Source: Daucus carota subsp. sativus
Taxonomy: Eukaryota > Streptophyta > Magnoliopsida > Apiales > Apiaceae
Direction of reading: 5' to 3'
Assembly (NCBI RefSeq): GCF_001625215.2
Contig: NC_030381.2
Coordinates: 38,996,689 to 39,060,688, forward strand
Length of the DNA: 64,000 bases
The position numbers and the translations under genes were made by a program. Numbering within the stretch: position 1 is the first letter of the stretch; the number at the start of each line of letters is the position of its first letter. Of this stretch, positions 14,755 to 27,800 are shown in pieces. Below the pieces are notes generated by a model, which was not told the origin of the DNA, did not search any database, and saw only the letters and a program-made list of their open reading frames with translations.

Positions 14755-15856
14755 TTATTTTGCTTTTTTTTTTTCCAAAGTTATATAAAGTTGTGATGGT
14801 TGTACAGAAGAGCTGCAAGTGCCACATAAAATAATTAATATGGATGGATTGTGACAGACTTATCTTCTAGAATGAAACCACGATAGAGATGAAAACCATG
14901 ATAGAGATGAAAATAAGAAAGACAAATACAAATGAAAAAGCTTCACTTTCTTCTTGTTTCGCTGTCACTCTGTCAATACAATTTGTATACGTGTTAGTCT
15001 CTCTGTATCGCTTGTCCATGCATTTTGTATACGTGTTACTTGATATTTTTATTTCACTTATTTTCAAATGAAAATGAAATTAAAGGGGAAGTTCTTATAA
15101 TTAAAATTTTGAGAAGTGAGCTAAAAATTATCAATATCGGGGTTAATATACACAAGGCTATTAATATGAAAACAAATCATAATTAAAATACTGAAGTATT
15201 TAATAATTTAATATTATCAATTTTAAAATCAAAATGTTGACAAAATTTACATGTTTTACTATCAATTTCACCAAATGTTGGTTAACTAAATTATATTATA
15301 ATAAAATAATATATGGTGGGAGAAATTATTTTGCTTTTAGTATATTAGTTATTTTGAATAAAGACTTTGATATAAAGATAAAATTAATTTAGTCCATGAT
15401 CGTGTTTTAAATATCTTGTTTTATTATAAGTATTATAATCAGATACTCCATGCCCTCGTTCAAACCATAACAAAATACACATGGACAATCTTAAATTCTG
15501 AATTCATAACTTTAATCATTTAACTTATTGTAATTTTTTAAATTAATGGGAGAAAATGTAAAGAAGGGGTATTATACCCAACCAAAACACAAAAGGCAAC
15601 CATGTTCCTACATTAATAAGAGTGAACAATAAAAGAATGTGTTCTGTGTCTGACAAAAATAAATATGTGTTCATAGGCAAGTAAAGCCCAAGTAGTATTT
15701 GATCCACATCTGTGACATCTCCCACTGTGAGGCACACCTTTTGCATGCTCATATGTTTCTTGCTACAAATTTTTATTCTACACATATTGATCCAACTCTG
15801 TTTAAGTTAATCACATCAGAGTTATAAAAGAAAACGTTTCTCCAGCTCTGGCAAGG
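14755..15856. other. Spacer between the two sucrose synthase genes
   Basis: 1.1 kb holding the promoter and 5' leader of copy A and the 3' UTR of copy B. AT-rich. At 14872-15025 there are short self-similar words (GATAGAGATGAAAA, TTTGTATACGTGTTA, each twice). No other gene seen. Confidence 0.6.
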
Positions 15857-18800
15857 CTAACTGTCAGTTGACAAAGGGACGGACTTTACCTGATTCATCA
15901 AGATATAACAAGCTTAGAAAAGGTTTCGGAAATATTTGGTAACACGCAAGTTGCCCATTACGAGTGTATGGTACCAAGTTTAGTAGCATTTAACTCAAAT
16001 AACTCAAGAGCTCACCAGATCACGAAACTTGAGAATGTAAAACATTTCAAGATATCGTCTTGTTTCACGCCTTTCTAGTTTCGAAACATACTTCCAGAAG
16101 CTGTAAACTCCGGCTAGTGTCATTAGCCTCTCAGAGTATATCTTCCATGTATACCTACAAAGTAGCCATAAGCATTTGAATTAGCCAAAATCATGTTTGA
16201 ACATCAAACAAGTACTGTGAGAAAGTCATACTTTTCGTATATCCTTTGAAGCCCTCCATTCGAAATTTTACTCCAGTATTTTGAATCCTCTTTGCACCGC
16301 TGAAAAAATCCTACCATTATGTCAGCCGCTTTTTCAGGGTGATATGGATCAATATGGAATCCCGAAACACCATCTTCAATGATTTCCATAGGGCCACCGT
16401 GACAAGTGGCAAATGTGGGGAGTCCACAAGTCATTGCCTCCACCACTGTTAGCCCAAACGCTTCGTAAAATGCCGGCTGAAGTAAGATAATACGTGGATG
16501 GAAATTATAAACTTTGACATAATGAATAGTTAACAAAACGGGAACTACTTTGGAGCAAACCCTCTATACCTGTACGAAGATGCCCTTTCTGTCAGCTATG
16601 TAGCGATAGAGCTCGCCGTTGCGTGCTCTATTGGTTTGGCTTGATATCCAACGCAAGTTACCATTCAAGTTGTATTGCTTGATGAGTTCATGCATCTTCT
16701 GTATTTCTACAATCTCTTCTCTGTCATTGGACTTCTTTACATCATTGTAACCAGCTATTAGAACAAGGTTTGCCATTTCCCTTAATTTTTTATTTTTACT
16801 ATAGCACTCTACCAGCCCTGTGATGTTTTTGACCTTGTCAAGCCTTGCCATTGAAAAAATTATAGGCTTTGATTTGTCGCTTAGCGAACCACTGCACAAT
16901 ATCAAAAGAAACATAAAAACTTATCTGCATTAACTAGAAACGTTAACAACAATTGACAGCTGACACCTGCTCACAAAATTTACGCATGCCGTGTGTATTA
17001 TGACAATTTTATGATGAAAGTTTCACTTAGAATTAGGCACAATTTTCTTTTAAGTTTTGTGCAAGTTCTTTAAAACTACGGCCTACAGAAATATATAAAA
17101 TGGCAAGGTACTAACTCACATATGGTCATCATTTTGAGCGGGATCATATAGCAACTCTTCAATCACAGAGTGTAAAGACGTTAGCCTCCTGTCCTTATCA
17201 GAGTATGTAAAGTAAATGCCCATGTCTGCTCCAGGGGAAACAATATTGAACTTGGGGTCAAAAACATCAATCCCATGAACAACTCGATACAGGCCTGGAA
17301 GAGTGAAAGCTGTATGGCTCTCATACTGACCAACAGTATTCTTCCTGAGAATAGTAAATATGTATGTTATCCTTGCATTACTGTTGTGCCGAAGTTAAAA
17401 AGTAGCCAATATTTAGTAACAGCAATAATTTAGTTATGTAATAGTATTCTTAAAAATCTAAGCAGTGAATGGCCTTCTTAAGAGTACAGGAAAGCAATAT
17501 TAAAAGTAGAGAGAGACCCTTTCTTATTTCTGAAATTTCCATTGAGCTCTTAATAATTACTAATTACTGACGAAATTCTTCTGATATGGATCCAAGGGCA
17601 ATGCCTCAGGCCCTCGGCACAGGTTTAGATTGCTAATCTGATCAGAGTAGGTTGCGAGGTTCATAAAACTTCTATGTATGGAAGCTTAGATGACTGAAGT
17701 TCTCATTTGTTGCTATGTCCATTTCAACTGTACATTTCAGCTTTATAGGTTGAACTTTCAAATTATCTTCTTAAGATTAGGTAACTTAATGATGAGTTTA
17801 TTTGTTTCTTTTTGGAGCCTTGCACTAGCAGCTATATTTAATATGTATTAGTCCCTCGGACTCTTAATTGTCCAAAAAAAATTAATAATCTAGAACTCCA
17901 CTAAAGCATATCAATATAGCTTTATTAGCTAATTTAAGTTTGACTAATACTATTAGGAGGCAGAACAAGGATGTGGAGTCCTCCACTGAGCAGAAACAAT
18001 CATTTCAGTCTACCATTTTTTCTAATTTTACCTTATGTTTCTAAATCAATAAATCATTCACCAATTGGTAAGTTAAATGCAACATTCCAATTTTCAGGTC
18101 AGTAGTTGCAATGAAGAGATTATGTTATCTATCAACAATTATCATGGGCTGTTCCATAAGAATCAAAAGAGCACAAGAGACTTACGTTCCGGCAATCTCC
18201 TGATACGTACTAGTGATAATGAAATCTGCAGCATTCATGGCTAGCAGGTCAGCGGTAAATTGGCATGAGAAATGATATTTTTCATCAAACTTTTTCCAAA
18301 ATATGTCTGACTCTGGATATTTTGTTTTCTCCAAGGCATGAGCAATTGTACACTTCAAAATTGATTGAAAGGTATAAGATACACGAACATTAACTCATAT
18401 TGAAACAGTGGATATGTATGATAAGGAGATGTTGAGATCTTTACTACCTGCGTAACTCCTAATTTAGCAGCTAACAAAGTTGCGACAAGATTCCCATCAC
18501 TGTAATTGCCAATTATAAGATCTGGATTGCCTTGTAACTCAGCAGAAATTTCACTTGCTGCATCCTGATAGATATCCACGAGCAAACAGAATGTTCACGG
18601 AAAATCTAATAGGGTCACTGACACTGAACCTAAAGTAATATCATTATTCTGATATGCTACATGAGCTCTTTTAAAACAGAAAACAAAACAGAGGCCCTCC
18701 AAGCACTCTAAGACAGATATATACTTGTAGCAGGAGCTTATTGTTTCAATTAACTAACAATCGTATACTTGTCACAGTATATTAATTTTATTTCAAAAAA

Positions 18801-21800
18801 AATGTAATAATGTATTTATGTAGTTATAGTTGCCTAATTAATTGCTAGCTTAGATAAATAAGTCTTTGTCACTTGTAAAACAATCAAAACCTATAAATTA
18901 ACCATGTATATAGTGGTAATATTATTAAGTACTGTTGATAGAGGAATTTGGTAATCAACAAAGATGAGGTTCATGGCCGGAATCAAGATCTGTGACGGTG
19001 GTTTTGGTCGCCGGAGAGTGGTGGTTGTTTGTTTTAGGGGGTGGCTGAGATTAGGGTTTTGAGTTGGTCTCACGTGCTCTCAACTCATGATCCCCCAATG
19101 TGCCTACGTACCCCTATTTATAGGGGATCAAGCCATACGTAGTTCTATTGGACCAAGAGTCCTAGTTTGATCAGGACTAGGCCTCTTGGTGATAAGGCCG
19201 GAGATAGGCCGAAGGCCCATCTTGGAGAATCCTACTCCTGTTAGAATTAGTCTTGAGTATGACCACCTCAGACTCCTAATCCAAATTGATCACGGATTCA
19301 ACGATATCTCCACTACGAGAGATAGCATCTACCACGATTCTTATGGAGAAGTTATCTGGGAGAGCCATGACTAACCCCTCGAGGTGCAGGGACATGTCCT
19401 CACCTCTCGGTGAGGTCTTCATCTTCAAACAAAGTAGACAAGGAGCCAAATTACACGATCGTCTCAATCCCCCGATGAGGGCTAACTCACCAGAATACAG
19501 GATCTAGACATATGATCGGCCTTCATATTACCCCGGAGGGCCTTCAAGAATCATGATCACCTCAAGCCCCCACACAAGGGTTAACTAGGCAGATTACAGG
19601 ATTGAGGATTATAGATCATGCCCGGATGAGCCCGGGAACTATCAGATGAGCCTGACAACTACCAAATGAGCTTGGTAACTACCAAATGAGCTTGGTAACT
19701 AGTCTTCATATCCCCCGGAAGGGTCGTCACGGAGACTCACTCATCCTCCCTCGCACATCATTTATTCACATCGGTAGCTTTTCTAAGTCAGAGGACGCGT
19801 CCTGATAGAGAGGACACGCCCTCTCTCTCCTCGATCTTTTTCACCTTCATGTCGACGTCTTGGGACAGGAGGCCGCGTCTCCCGGAATATCTCCGGGAAG
19901 GGCGCGCCCTGCCCTTTATCTTCTCATCCAAAAACCAGCATAACAAGTACTCCCCAGATTCGATTGTCATTGAAGATGTCAAGGGAATCTTCATTCACTC
20001 CCTTCATCAAAGATGTCTTCTTTAATCTATGTCTTGAGTCGTCCTGCTTCCTAGATATCCGATCAGGCGCGCCTTCTCCCACAGGTGCGTCCTTTCTTGT
20101 TCAAGATTACCGGGTCCTGTCCTTTGCGATGACGCGGCAATTCAAATTTAAACTTAAAATCGAAATAGGCCGTTCATGAGAGGACAGCTGTCAGCGATCC
20201 ACCCTCCTTGCTATAAATATCTCTCACCTTTTCTTCTTCACTTCATCTTTTCCCATCTTGCGTTTTTTTTTTCTCTTACCAGCAGGAACTTTTCCGACCA
20301 CGATTGCCGGCGTATCACTGTTTCTGAGTACAAACTGACCGGGGAGGCCATTCACCACGTTCCTAGGTACGTTTCCCCATCCTTTTTATCGATTTTCACC
20401 GATTGCATTGTTAGATTTGTTCAAATGACCCCTTTACTTTCTTGCTCACTGCTTGTTATGTTCTTGACTGTTTGTGTATATACATATATGTGTATCTATA
20501 CTCGTAAAACCTCACCGTACCTCCCTTTGATTCCCCAACTTCGCAAGACGTACCATCTGAACCTGTTTATGCGCTGTCAACCAAACAACCCTCTCCTTCC
20601 CTAAGCGCGCCCATTAGGAAGGACGCGTCCTTCCGAACGTCACCTGTCCTTCCCTTCCTCTTATCACCACCAGGGCGCGCCTTCATCTTAAGGCCCTTGT
20701 CCCTTTACAAAAATAACTCTTCATAAGGTAGACACATCCACACTGATATCTTTCATTTGTAGCACACGCATCTGCCCATATTTATGCTTTTCTCAAAGGG
20801 CGCGCCCTCACCACCTCTTTGTTTACAGCTGGCAGACGGGGGCGCGTTCTTTGCTTTCCACCCGTTCAGAGACTTCCTTGCCCTCCTGCTGAGATGAAAT
20901 CTTCTTACTTAGCTGCTCCCCGGGCTACCAATCAGATTATTCACCCAATCGAAATCACTAGCTCTCCTGCTACTGGCGACCAGTCGATGGACTATGACAC
21001 CCCATTCGAAGAATGGACTGATACCTCTGAGGGCGCGCCTGCTCGCAGAGGTAAAGGAAAGATATACCAACTGATCTCCTCTTCATCGGACCACAATGTG
21101 CCTTCTCCCCCAAGTGACAAAGACTCCGACTACGAGCCCCCGAAAGGCGCGTCGTTTCGTGAAGATGCCACAGAAGAGAATTTTTCTCAAGGCGCGCCCG
21201 TAGGGCGAACACCCACCATTCCACCTTCACCTGAATCCTCTCCTGAACCCTACGTCCATCCTCATATAGAAGAATGGGAAGAAGACGTGGACTGGTCCGA
21301 CTATGGTGACATGGAGCTTTCTTCCACGATGGTCGAGGAGATAAAAAAAGAATAGGGGCAAGTTAAACTGTGTAGACCAACCCTCCACGCTTTCCTGGGA
21401 AGAACTGGAGTGGACGATGGATTACTACGAGCAGAAGGGAACAGCCGTGGTCCCTCTTGAAGAGATGAGGGCACATCGTTTCGACATAGGGAACTGCAGG
21501 ATCCCTCGCATGGTTTTGACCCCCAGGCACGTAAGCCTTGGAGTGGGCGCGCCCCTCCATCCTTATTTTGAACAGATCTTAGAGTGGTTCGACATTGCTC
21601 CTATCCAGTTGTCGCCCAATTCATACAAACTAGCGGCAGGGCTATTCATCTTGTATAAGGAGGAAGGATATGGCGCGCCCTCTATGGAGGAACTGAGTTA
21701 TTTCTTTAGACTTACTAAGAACTCCCCTGGCTACTTTTTTCTTACCATACGACCTCAGCACCGTCTCAAAGGTTTCGGCGAAGGGCGCGCCTTCCATGTG

Positions 21801-24800
21801 AAAAAGTGGAGAGAACCCTTTTTTTATGTTTACAACACCAAAAGAATGAGGACGCAATTTAACATCTCCCCTGGTAAGAATATTCTTTTCAAGGCGCACC
21901 CTTATTTATCCTTCCTTAACTAATTCGTTCCTCATCTTATTAGTGGAACGTGGCATGTCGTCTCTTGATAACGAAGCTCTCGAGAGAGCACAGCTCATCC
22001 TTCACTTACCTTCTCGAAGGAAGAATATAACCAACTTGGTGACCACCTCTGCTTTAATCGAGGCCGGGTTCCTTTCTCCCATGATTGGTACCAAAGTGGG
22101 TCCGATCATCTTTAGGAATGGAAGACCTCTTAAAAATAAAGGAAGCAGGGTTCTCAAGGCAGAACCTGAGGAGTACACGTCTGATACAGCTCCCCCGAGG
22201 GGAGGATGTGGGCGCGCCCAGACGACGCACCTTGAAGGCGCGCCCCTTTTTTCATATGTGCATTGTTCATTATTTGCATGCGTATACATCCCTCTTTCAT
22301 AGCTATCTCTGTTGTACCCAGGATAACACATTCTTTACTATGTGCAGGTATGGCCGAGGTTCCTTCATTCTTCTCAAGGAAGAAGCCAAATCTGGGGGAG
22401 GACGCGTCTCTCTCACCCGGCTTGTCAAAGCGGGGCGCGTCTAACCGTGTTTTCCAGAAACCACCCTCCAAACTGGATACCGTTTCTATGGGGACACCGC
22501 GCTCCAAGAAGCCTCGAGTCAGCAAGAAACACAACCCTGCTCAACCTTCGAGCCTGGCTTCAAGGGTCCTAGGCGATATCGGCGACACCGTCCTCTCTGA
22601 TAATGAGGTGCAGGCGTGGCGCGCCAAGTTAGACTCCGAGAAAGATGATTGGATTCTTAAGGCAAGCTGTGAGATGCTGATCCACAATATGGATCGTGAT
22701 GATGCTAAAGCTGCCCAGGAGGCGCGCCTTTCTAACCTTGAGAAGGAAAACTCCCAACTCAAAAGGGAGGCTAAGCAGCATGACAAAGCTCTCAAGAAGG
22801 TCGAGGACGGCAAGTTAGCCGTCGAGAAGGAACTCGACATTGAAAAGGCGCGCTTTGAGAAAGAGGCGGCTAATCTCAAACTGGAGAATTCCTCTTTGGC
22901 TGATGACAACAAACAACTCTTGGAGGATAAGGAGAAGGCGGTCGAGACATCGTTCACAGAGGGACTATTCAGCTATGTTGCTACCTTCCTCTCCGGGGAA
23001 CCGAACTACAATTGGCTCCCGAACTTTGGGAAGGCTGCGGCTGATTTCATGGCTGAATTTCCTTCTAAGAATCCAGAGTTGATGGCCGCCAAGAAGGCAG
23101 AGTTAGCTGAGACGCTGGCCAAAGAGGCCACAGCCGAGGGGGCGCGCCCAGGGGGCGACACTCAGGCTGGGGACATGTCCAAGGACGCGCCTTGAGTCTA
23201 TTCCCTTGTCACGCTTAACTTTAATCTTTTGACGGTGCAGGCCCGTTCTAAGCCTTGCAAGTTGTATTATAAACTAATTTTCTGGATTCGTGACTGCATG
23301 CTCAACTTTAATCTTTTGTCAGCGCGCCTATGCTCTTTCGCATTTCTTAATTAATGGGGGAGTGCGCGCCCTTATGAACATTATGCTTTATTTTCAGTAT
23401 CGCCGTCCCATCTTGCATTATTTACACGTATCTTTCATTATGCTGTCAGTTAGTATTACTAACACATGGCGCGCCTTGAGAGGGTCATGCCTCCCTTTTA
23501 TTAATACTGGGGCGCGCCTTTTCATAATATACAAAAGTGAAGCCGTGTCTTGACTCTTTTCAAAAATCACATATGCAAAGGGCGCGGTCTCTCCTGAAAT
23601 TCTTCTCTCTTTCGAAAGATAGCATAGGTAACGGGCGCGACTCTCGGCGCCCTGCCCTTTTTTCGTTTTAATTATTCAGTTAGTTATAACGATCCAGAGG
23701 TCACTCCCCAGTCTGTTCATCATCCTATACAGGGCATCACGTATAAACGTGGCATTACACAACTATGGCCGCTAAGGTCGCGTCCTGTCTCAGACATGGA
23801 GTTCAGTCTTCCTTCCTTTATCCGTCGAGAGTCGTACCTCTTGAGGGCGCGTCCTCTTCAGTGACTTCACTTCCACGACATGGGTGGACGGAGGGTCGGT
23901 TACGTCTCTCCATCAACATCCTCAAGAGTCGCGTCCCTCCTCGTGACTCGGAGGACACGTCTTCTCCACGCGACATCGGCGGATTAGTCACGCCACGGAG
24001 AGCTGCGCCCATTCCGTTCAGACTAGTCTCTTCAAGGGTCGGTCGCGTCCTCCCTTTATAAGCAGGGGGACGCGTCCTGATACTTCCTGATACTTCATAT
24101 AGGATTCTTAGCCCAATTCATGTCTCACTTAGTTAAACTAAGTACCTACTCGGCCCAACATAGACCTAGCCAAATTTGGCTATAACAAGTAGTACTCCCC
24201 AAATTTTCTTGATATTGGAGATATCAGGGGAATTTTTACTCCATACCACACATCCTCTTCCGAGAGCGCGTCCACGCATAGAGGCGCGACGTAAGCCACT
24301 TCTATTCCTCGACATTCCAAGATGCAGGCTGTGCACAAGCCTTGCATGTACATAATGTCGGTGCCTTTGATCATTTAGCAAAGTTGCTAAGCATGAGGCT
24401 GTCGCGTCTTCTTGATGTGTTCGTAAGTAAAAAGCAATCTTTATGTAAAAGAAAACAGGGGGCGCGGCCTATCTGTCGTTGACAGTGGCGCAGCTTCGCT
24501 TATTCCTTCCAAAGGACACATTCAACCATAACATTTGCGCCAATGAACTTTAACAAAAGAAAGGCGCGCCTTCGCGATGCGAAGGTTGGTGGCTGTTTTT
24601 TAGTCTTAGTGTGTCCATGGTACCTGGGAATAGTAAATATAAGGCGCGACTTACAGAGTGGCGCTGCCTTGTTATAACATGACCCCTTTTAATTCTTTTT
24701 GTTAAAGAATTGCCTAAGCAGAGGGCGCGGCTGATGGCACTGCCTTGCAATATTTCTTTTCTTTCAAGGACTGTATAAGCAGAGAGCGCAGCCTTACTTG

Positions 24801-27800
24801 TAATGTGGGCTCTTTTGATCTTTTCCAAGGATTAAGTAGAGGGCGCGGCCTTTGGCGCATCTTTACTTTTTCACGCGTGAATCACTTGCTTAAGAAAATC
24901 AAGAGGACCACTCCCCAGTTCATACATCTTCTCATATGGGGCATCACGAATCTTATCGTGGTTTACATAACTCCGGTGCATCGCACAGGTCCCAGAGCTC
25001 ATAGCTCAATGGGGAATGAATAGTGTAAAATGTTATCCAGAGCATATCATGGATATGTAAGATCCAGAGCGTATCATGGATGCGCAACTACAGTATCCAG
25101 AGCGTATCATGGATATGTAAATAATTATAGCATCCAGAGTAGATCGTGGATGACATCCAGAGCGTATCATGGATGGTTAAAATTCATAGTACCCAGAGTT
25201 GGTCATGGATAATTTGGTAACCTTTGAAAGGCCTTAAGTGTACCTTGATCAAAGACCTTGCAGGTATCATGCTACGTTCCTGTAGAACGGAGGGCGCGCC
25301 CTCATCAAGATGGACAGCTCCTTTAGCATGTTGGACTTGACCTGCACTTTATCATGTATACGACTTAATACTGATGGTCAGTGTTACCTCACGACGCGCC
25401 CTATTAGGGGAAGACGCGTCCTCCCAAATTATCAACCCTGGAAACATGACCTTGGAACTCGGGGTGCGTCCAACTAGGAGGAGGCGCGTATTTGAAGCAT
25501 CTCCCTTCTCAACCTTATTATCCTGGGGGGGCGCCCTCATGTGCTTCCTCAAGTGATGAGTACTTCCGAGAGGACGCGCCCTAGGGAGGGACGTGACCTC
25601 TTCAAGACTAGTGAGCTCCTTCCTGACTATGTTTGTCTTCACAAAATATCATATGAAGCAATTAATGCATCAGACATACCAGAGGGCGCGCCCTGTCAGA
25701 GGGAGGCGCGCAATTCGTTCTCTGATAGAATACTGGTTGGATATGGCGTACCCCTTTAGGAGGGCGCGCCTTGTTGGAGGAAAGTGCGACTACTCCTCAC
25801 GGCGAAGAGGTGTATTCCTCATAAAGGTAACACCATATTACCTGTGAATTTACACATGTAGTAGTCTTAGGGAACCAAATGCTGGGGGAGTTTAGTATTT
25901 ACCTGAGGGCGCGCCCGGTCAGGGGAAGGCGCGCACCCTTACGAGTTTTCGAGCTAGGTTCCATCTCAATAGCTCGCCCTTCGTAACTTTCCCGTTCATA
26001 TCATCACATGTGGTCAGGCCTTCAACATGCGCCTCTCGCGGACCTCAAATTACTTGCTCTGGGGAGGGCGCGCCCCTTCAGAAAACCGTTGAGGCTTCCA
26101 GGGAGGCGATCTGCTTCTCGTAAAGACTCAAACCACAACAGACTTGTTAGCAATAACATGCGAAAGCATTGTGAGAATCTTACCCGGAGGTGCGCCTTCT
26201 TCGGAGGTGTTAGGGAATTTGTTCCTCACGGTGGTAGTCGAGCACCACATCACTTGGAGGCGTACCCTGTCCAGGGGAGGTGTACTCTATCCGAGGGAGG
26301 TGTACTCTGTCCGGGGGAGGTGTACTCTGTCCGGGGGAGGCGTACCCTCTTCGTAGGTGTCAAGGGATGCATTCCTCACGGTGGTCGTCGGACATCACAT
26401 CACCTGGAGGCGTACCCTGTCGGGGGGAGGTGTACCCTGTCCGGGGGGAGGCGTCAGGTCTCCGAAAATCGCATCCTTCGCTGACTCCCCGGTCCAGAAA
26501 ACCCTGATCGCAAATTAGGTTACCTCCTAGAATTTCGTTGATGATCGTCCTCCTTCAAACTCCCGATGGAGATATCATCCTTTTCTGGAGAAGTAGATGA
26601 ACGTCTCCTCTCCTTTTGTGCTCTAGCCATCGCCTTGCCGAAAGACGCTCCTCCTCTCCGTGCGAATCTCCGTCGTGTGACATCTCTTCCTCTTAAGATG
26701 AAGATCTTGAATAGCCCCTCCTTCTAGCGCCAATTTGTTGATAGAGGAATTTGGTAATCAACAAAGATGAGGTTCATGGCCGGAATCAAGATCTGTGACG
26801 GTGGTTTTGGTCGCCGGAGAGTGGTGGTTGTTTGTTTTAGGGGGTGGCTGAGATTAGGGTTTTGAGTTGGTCTCACGTGCTCTCAACTCATGATCCCCCA
26901 ATGTGCCTACGTACCCCTATTTATAGGGGATCAAGCCATACGTAGTTCTATTGGACCAAGAGTCCTAGTTTGATCAGGACTAGGCCTCTTGGTGATAAGG
27001 CCGGAGATAGGCCGAAGGCCCATCTTGGAGAATCCTACTCCTGTTAGAATTAGTCTTGAGTATGACCACCTCAGACTCCTAATCCAAATTGATCACGGAT
27101 TCAACGATATCTCCACTACGAGAGATAGCATCTACCACGATTCTTATGGAGAAGTTATCTGGGAGAGCCATGACTAACCCCTCGAGGTGCAGGGACATGT
27201 CCTCACCTCTCGGTGAGGTCTTCATCTTCAAACAAAGTAGACAAGGAGCCAAATTACACGATCGTCTCAATCCCCCGATGAGGGCTAACTCACCAGAATA
27301 CAGGATCCAGACATATGATCGGCCTTCATATTACCCCGGAGGGCCTTCAAGAATCATGATCACCTCAAGCCCCCACACAAGGGTTAACTAGGCAGATTAC
27401 AGGATTGAGGATTATAGATCATGCCCGGATGAGCCCGGGAACTATCAGATGAGCCTGACAACTACCAAATGAGCTTGGTAACTACCAAATGAGCTTGGTA
27501 ACTAGTCTTCATATCCCCCGGAAGGGTCGTCACGAAGACTCACTCATCCTCCCTCGCACATCATTTATTCACATCGGTAGCTTTTCTAAGTCAGAGGACG
27601 CGTCCTGATAGAGAGGACACGCCCTCTCTCTCCTCGATCTTTTTCACCTTCATGTCGACGTCTTGGGACAGGAGGCCGCGTCTCCCGGAATATCTCCGGG
27701 AAGGGCGCGCCCTGCCCTTTATCTTCTCATCCAAAAACCAGCATAACAAGTACCATCGGGGATGGCTTTCTAACTTATAGACATAAGTTTGTGTCACCTG

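Larger units (their letters stand above)
19901..27710. repeat. Dispersed GGCGCGCC palindromes within the LTR element
   Basis: By eye about 23 exact copies, for example at 19901, 20066, 20674, 20799, 21032, 21191, 21546, 21672, 21784, 22211, 22237, 22619, 22721, 23141, 23468, 23511, 24563, 25293, 25685, 25763, 25909, 26067 and in the right LTR near 27704. Many one-base variants (GACGCGTC, GGCGCGAC, GACGCGCC) lie between them. Chance expectation for an 8-mer in 8.8 kb is about 0.1. None was noticed elsewhere in the window. Confidence 0.85.
18933..27748 (-). mobile_element. Non-autonomous Ty3/gypsy-like LTR retrotransposon (Tat-like), young
   Basis: 8,816 bp with two 1,013-bp LTRs (18933-19945 and 26736-27748) and a 5-bp target duplication AGTAC (18928-18932, 27749-27753). 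On the minus strand the LTR runs TGTTATGC...CTATCAACA and holds a TATAAATA box. The bases next to the 5' LTR (right end, 26720-26735) read AATTGGCGCTAGAAGG on the minus strand, like gypsy primer-binding sites. The bases before the 3' LTR (from 19946 up) are purine-rich (TCTGGGGAGTACT). These three signs set the orientation as minus. I see no gag, protease, reverse transcriptase or integrase. The only coding region is antisense (20819-23195). By eye the LTRs differ at about two positions, suggesting insertion within roughly the last 0.1 million years at usual plant rates. Structurally whole as a non-autonomous element. Confidence 0.9.

Noticed and set aside
25030-25212. CRISPR-like array
   Set aside because: Short direct repeats with variable spacers, but in a plant LTR element, with dyad units and AT-rich non-unique spacers and no cas genes.
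18933-27748. LTR element in plus orientation
   Set aside because: The primer-site-like TTGGCGC, the purine tract and the TATAAATA box all agree on minus. Only the antisense coding region suggested plus.
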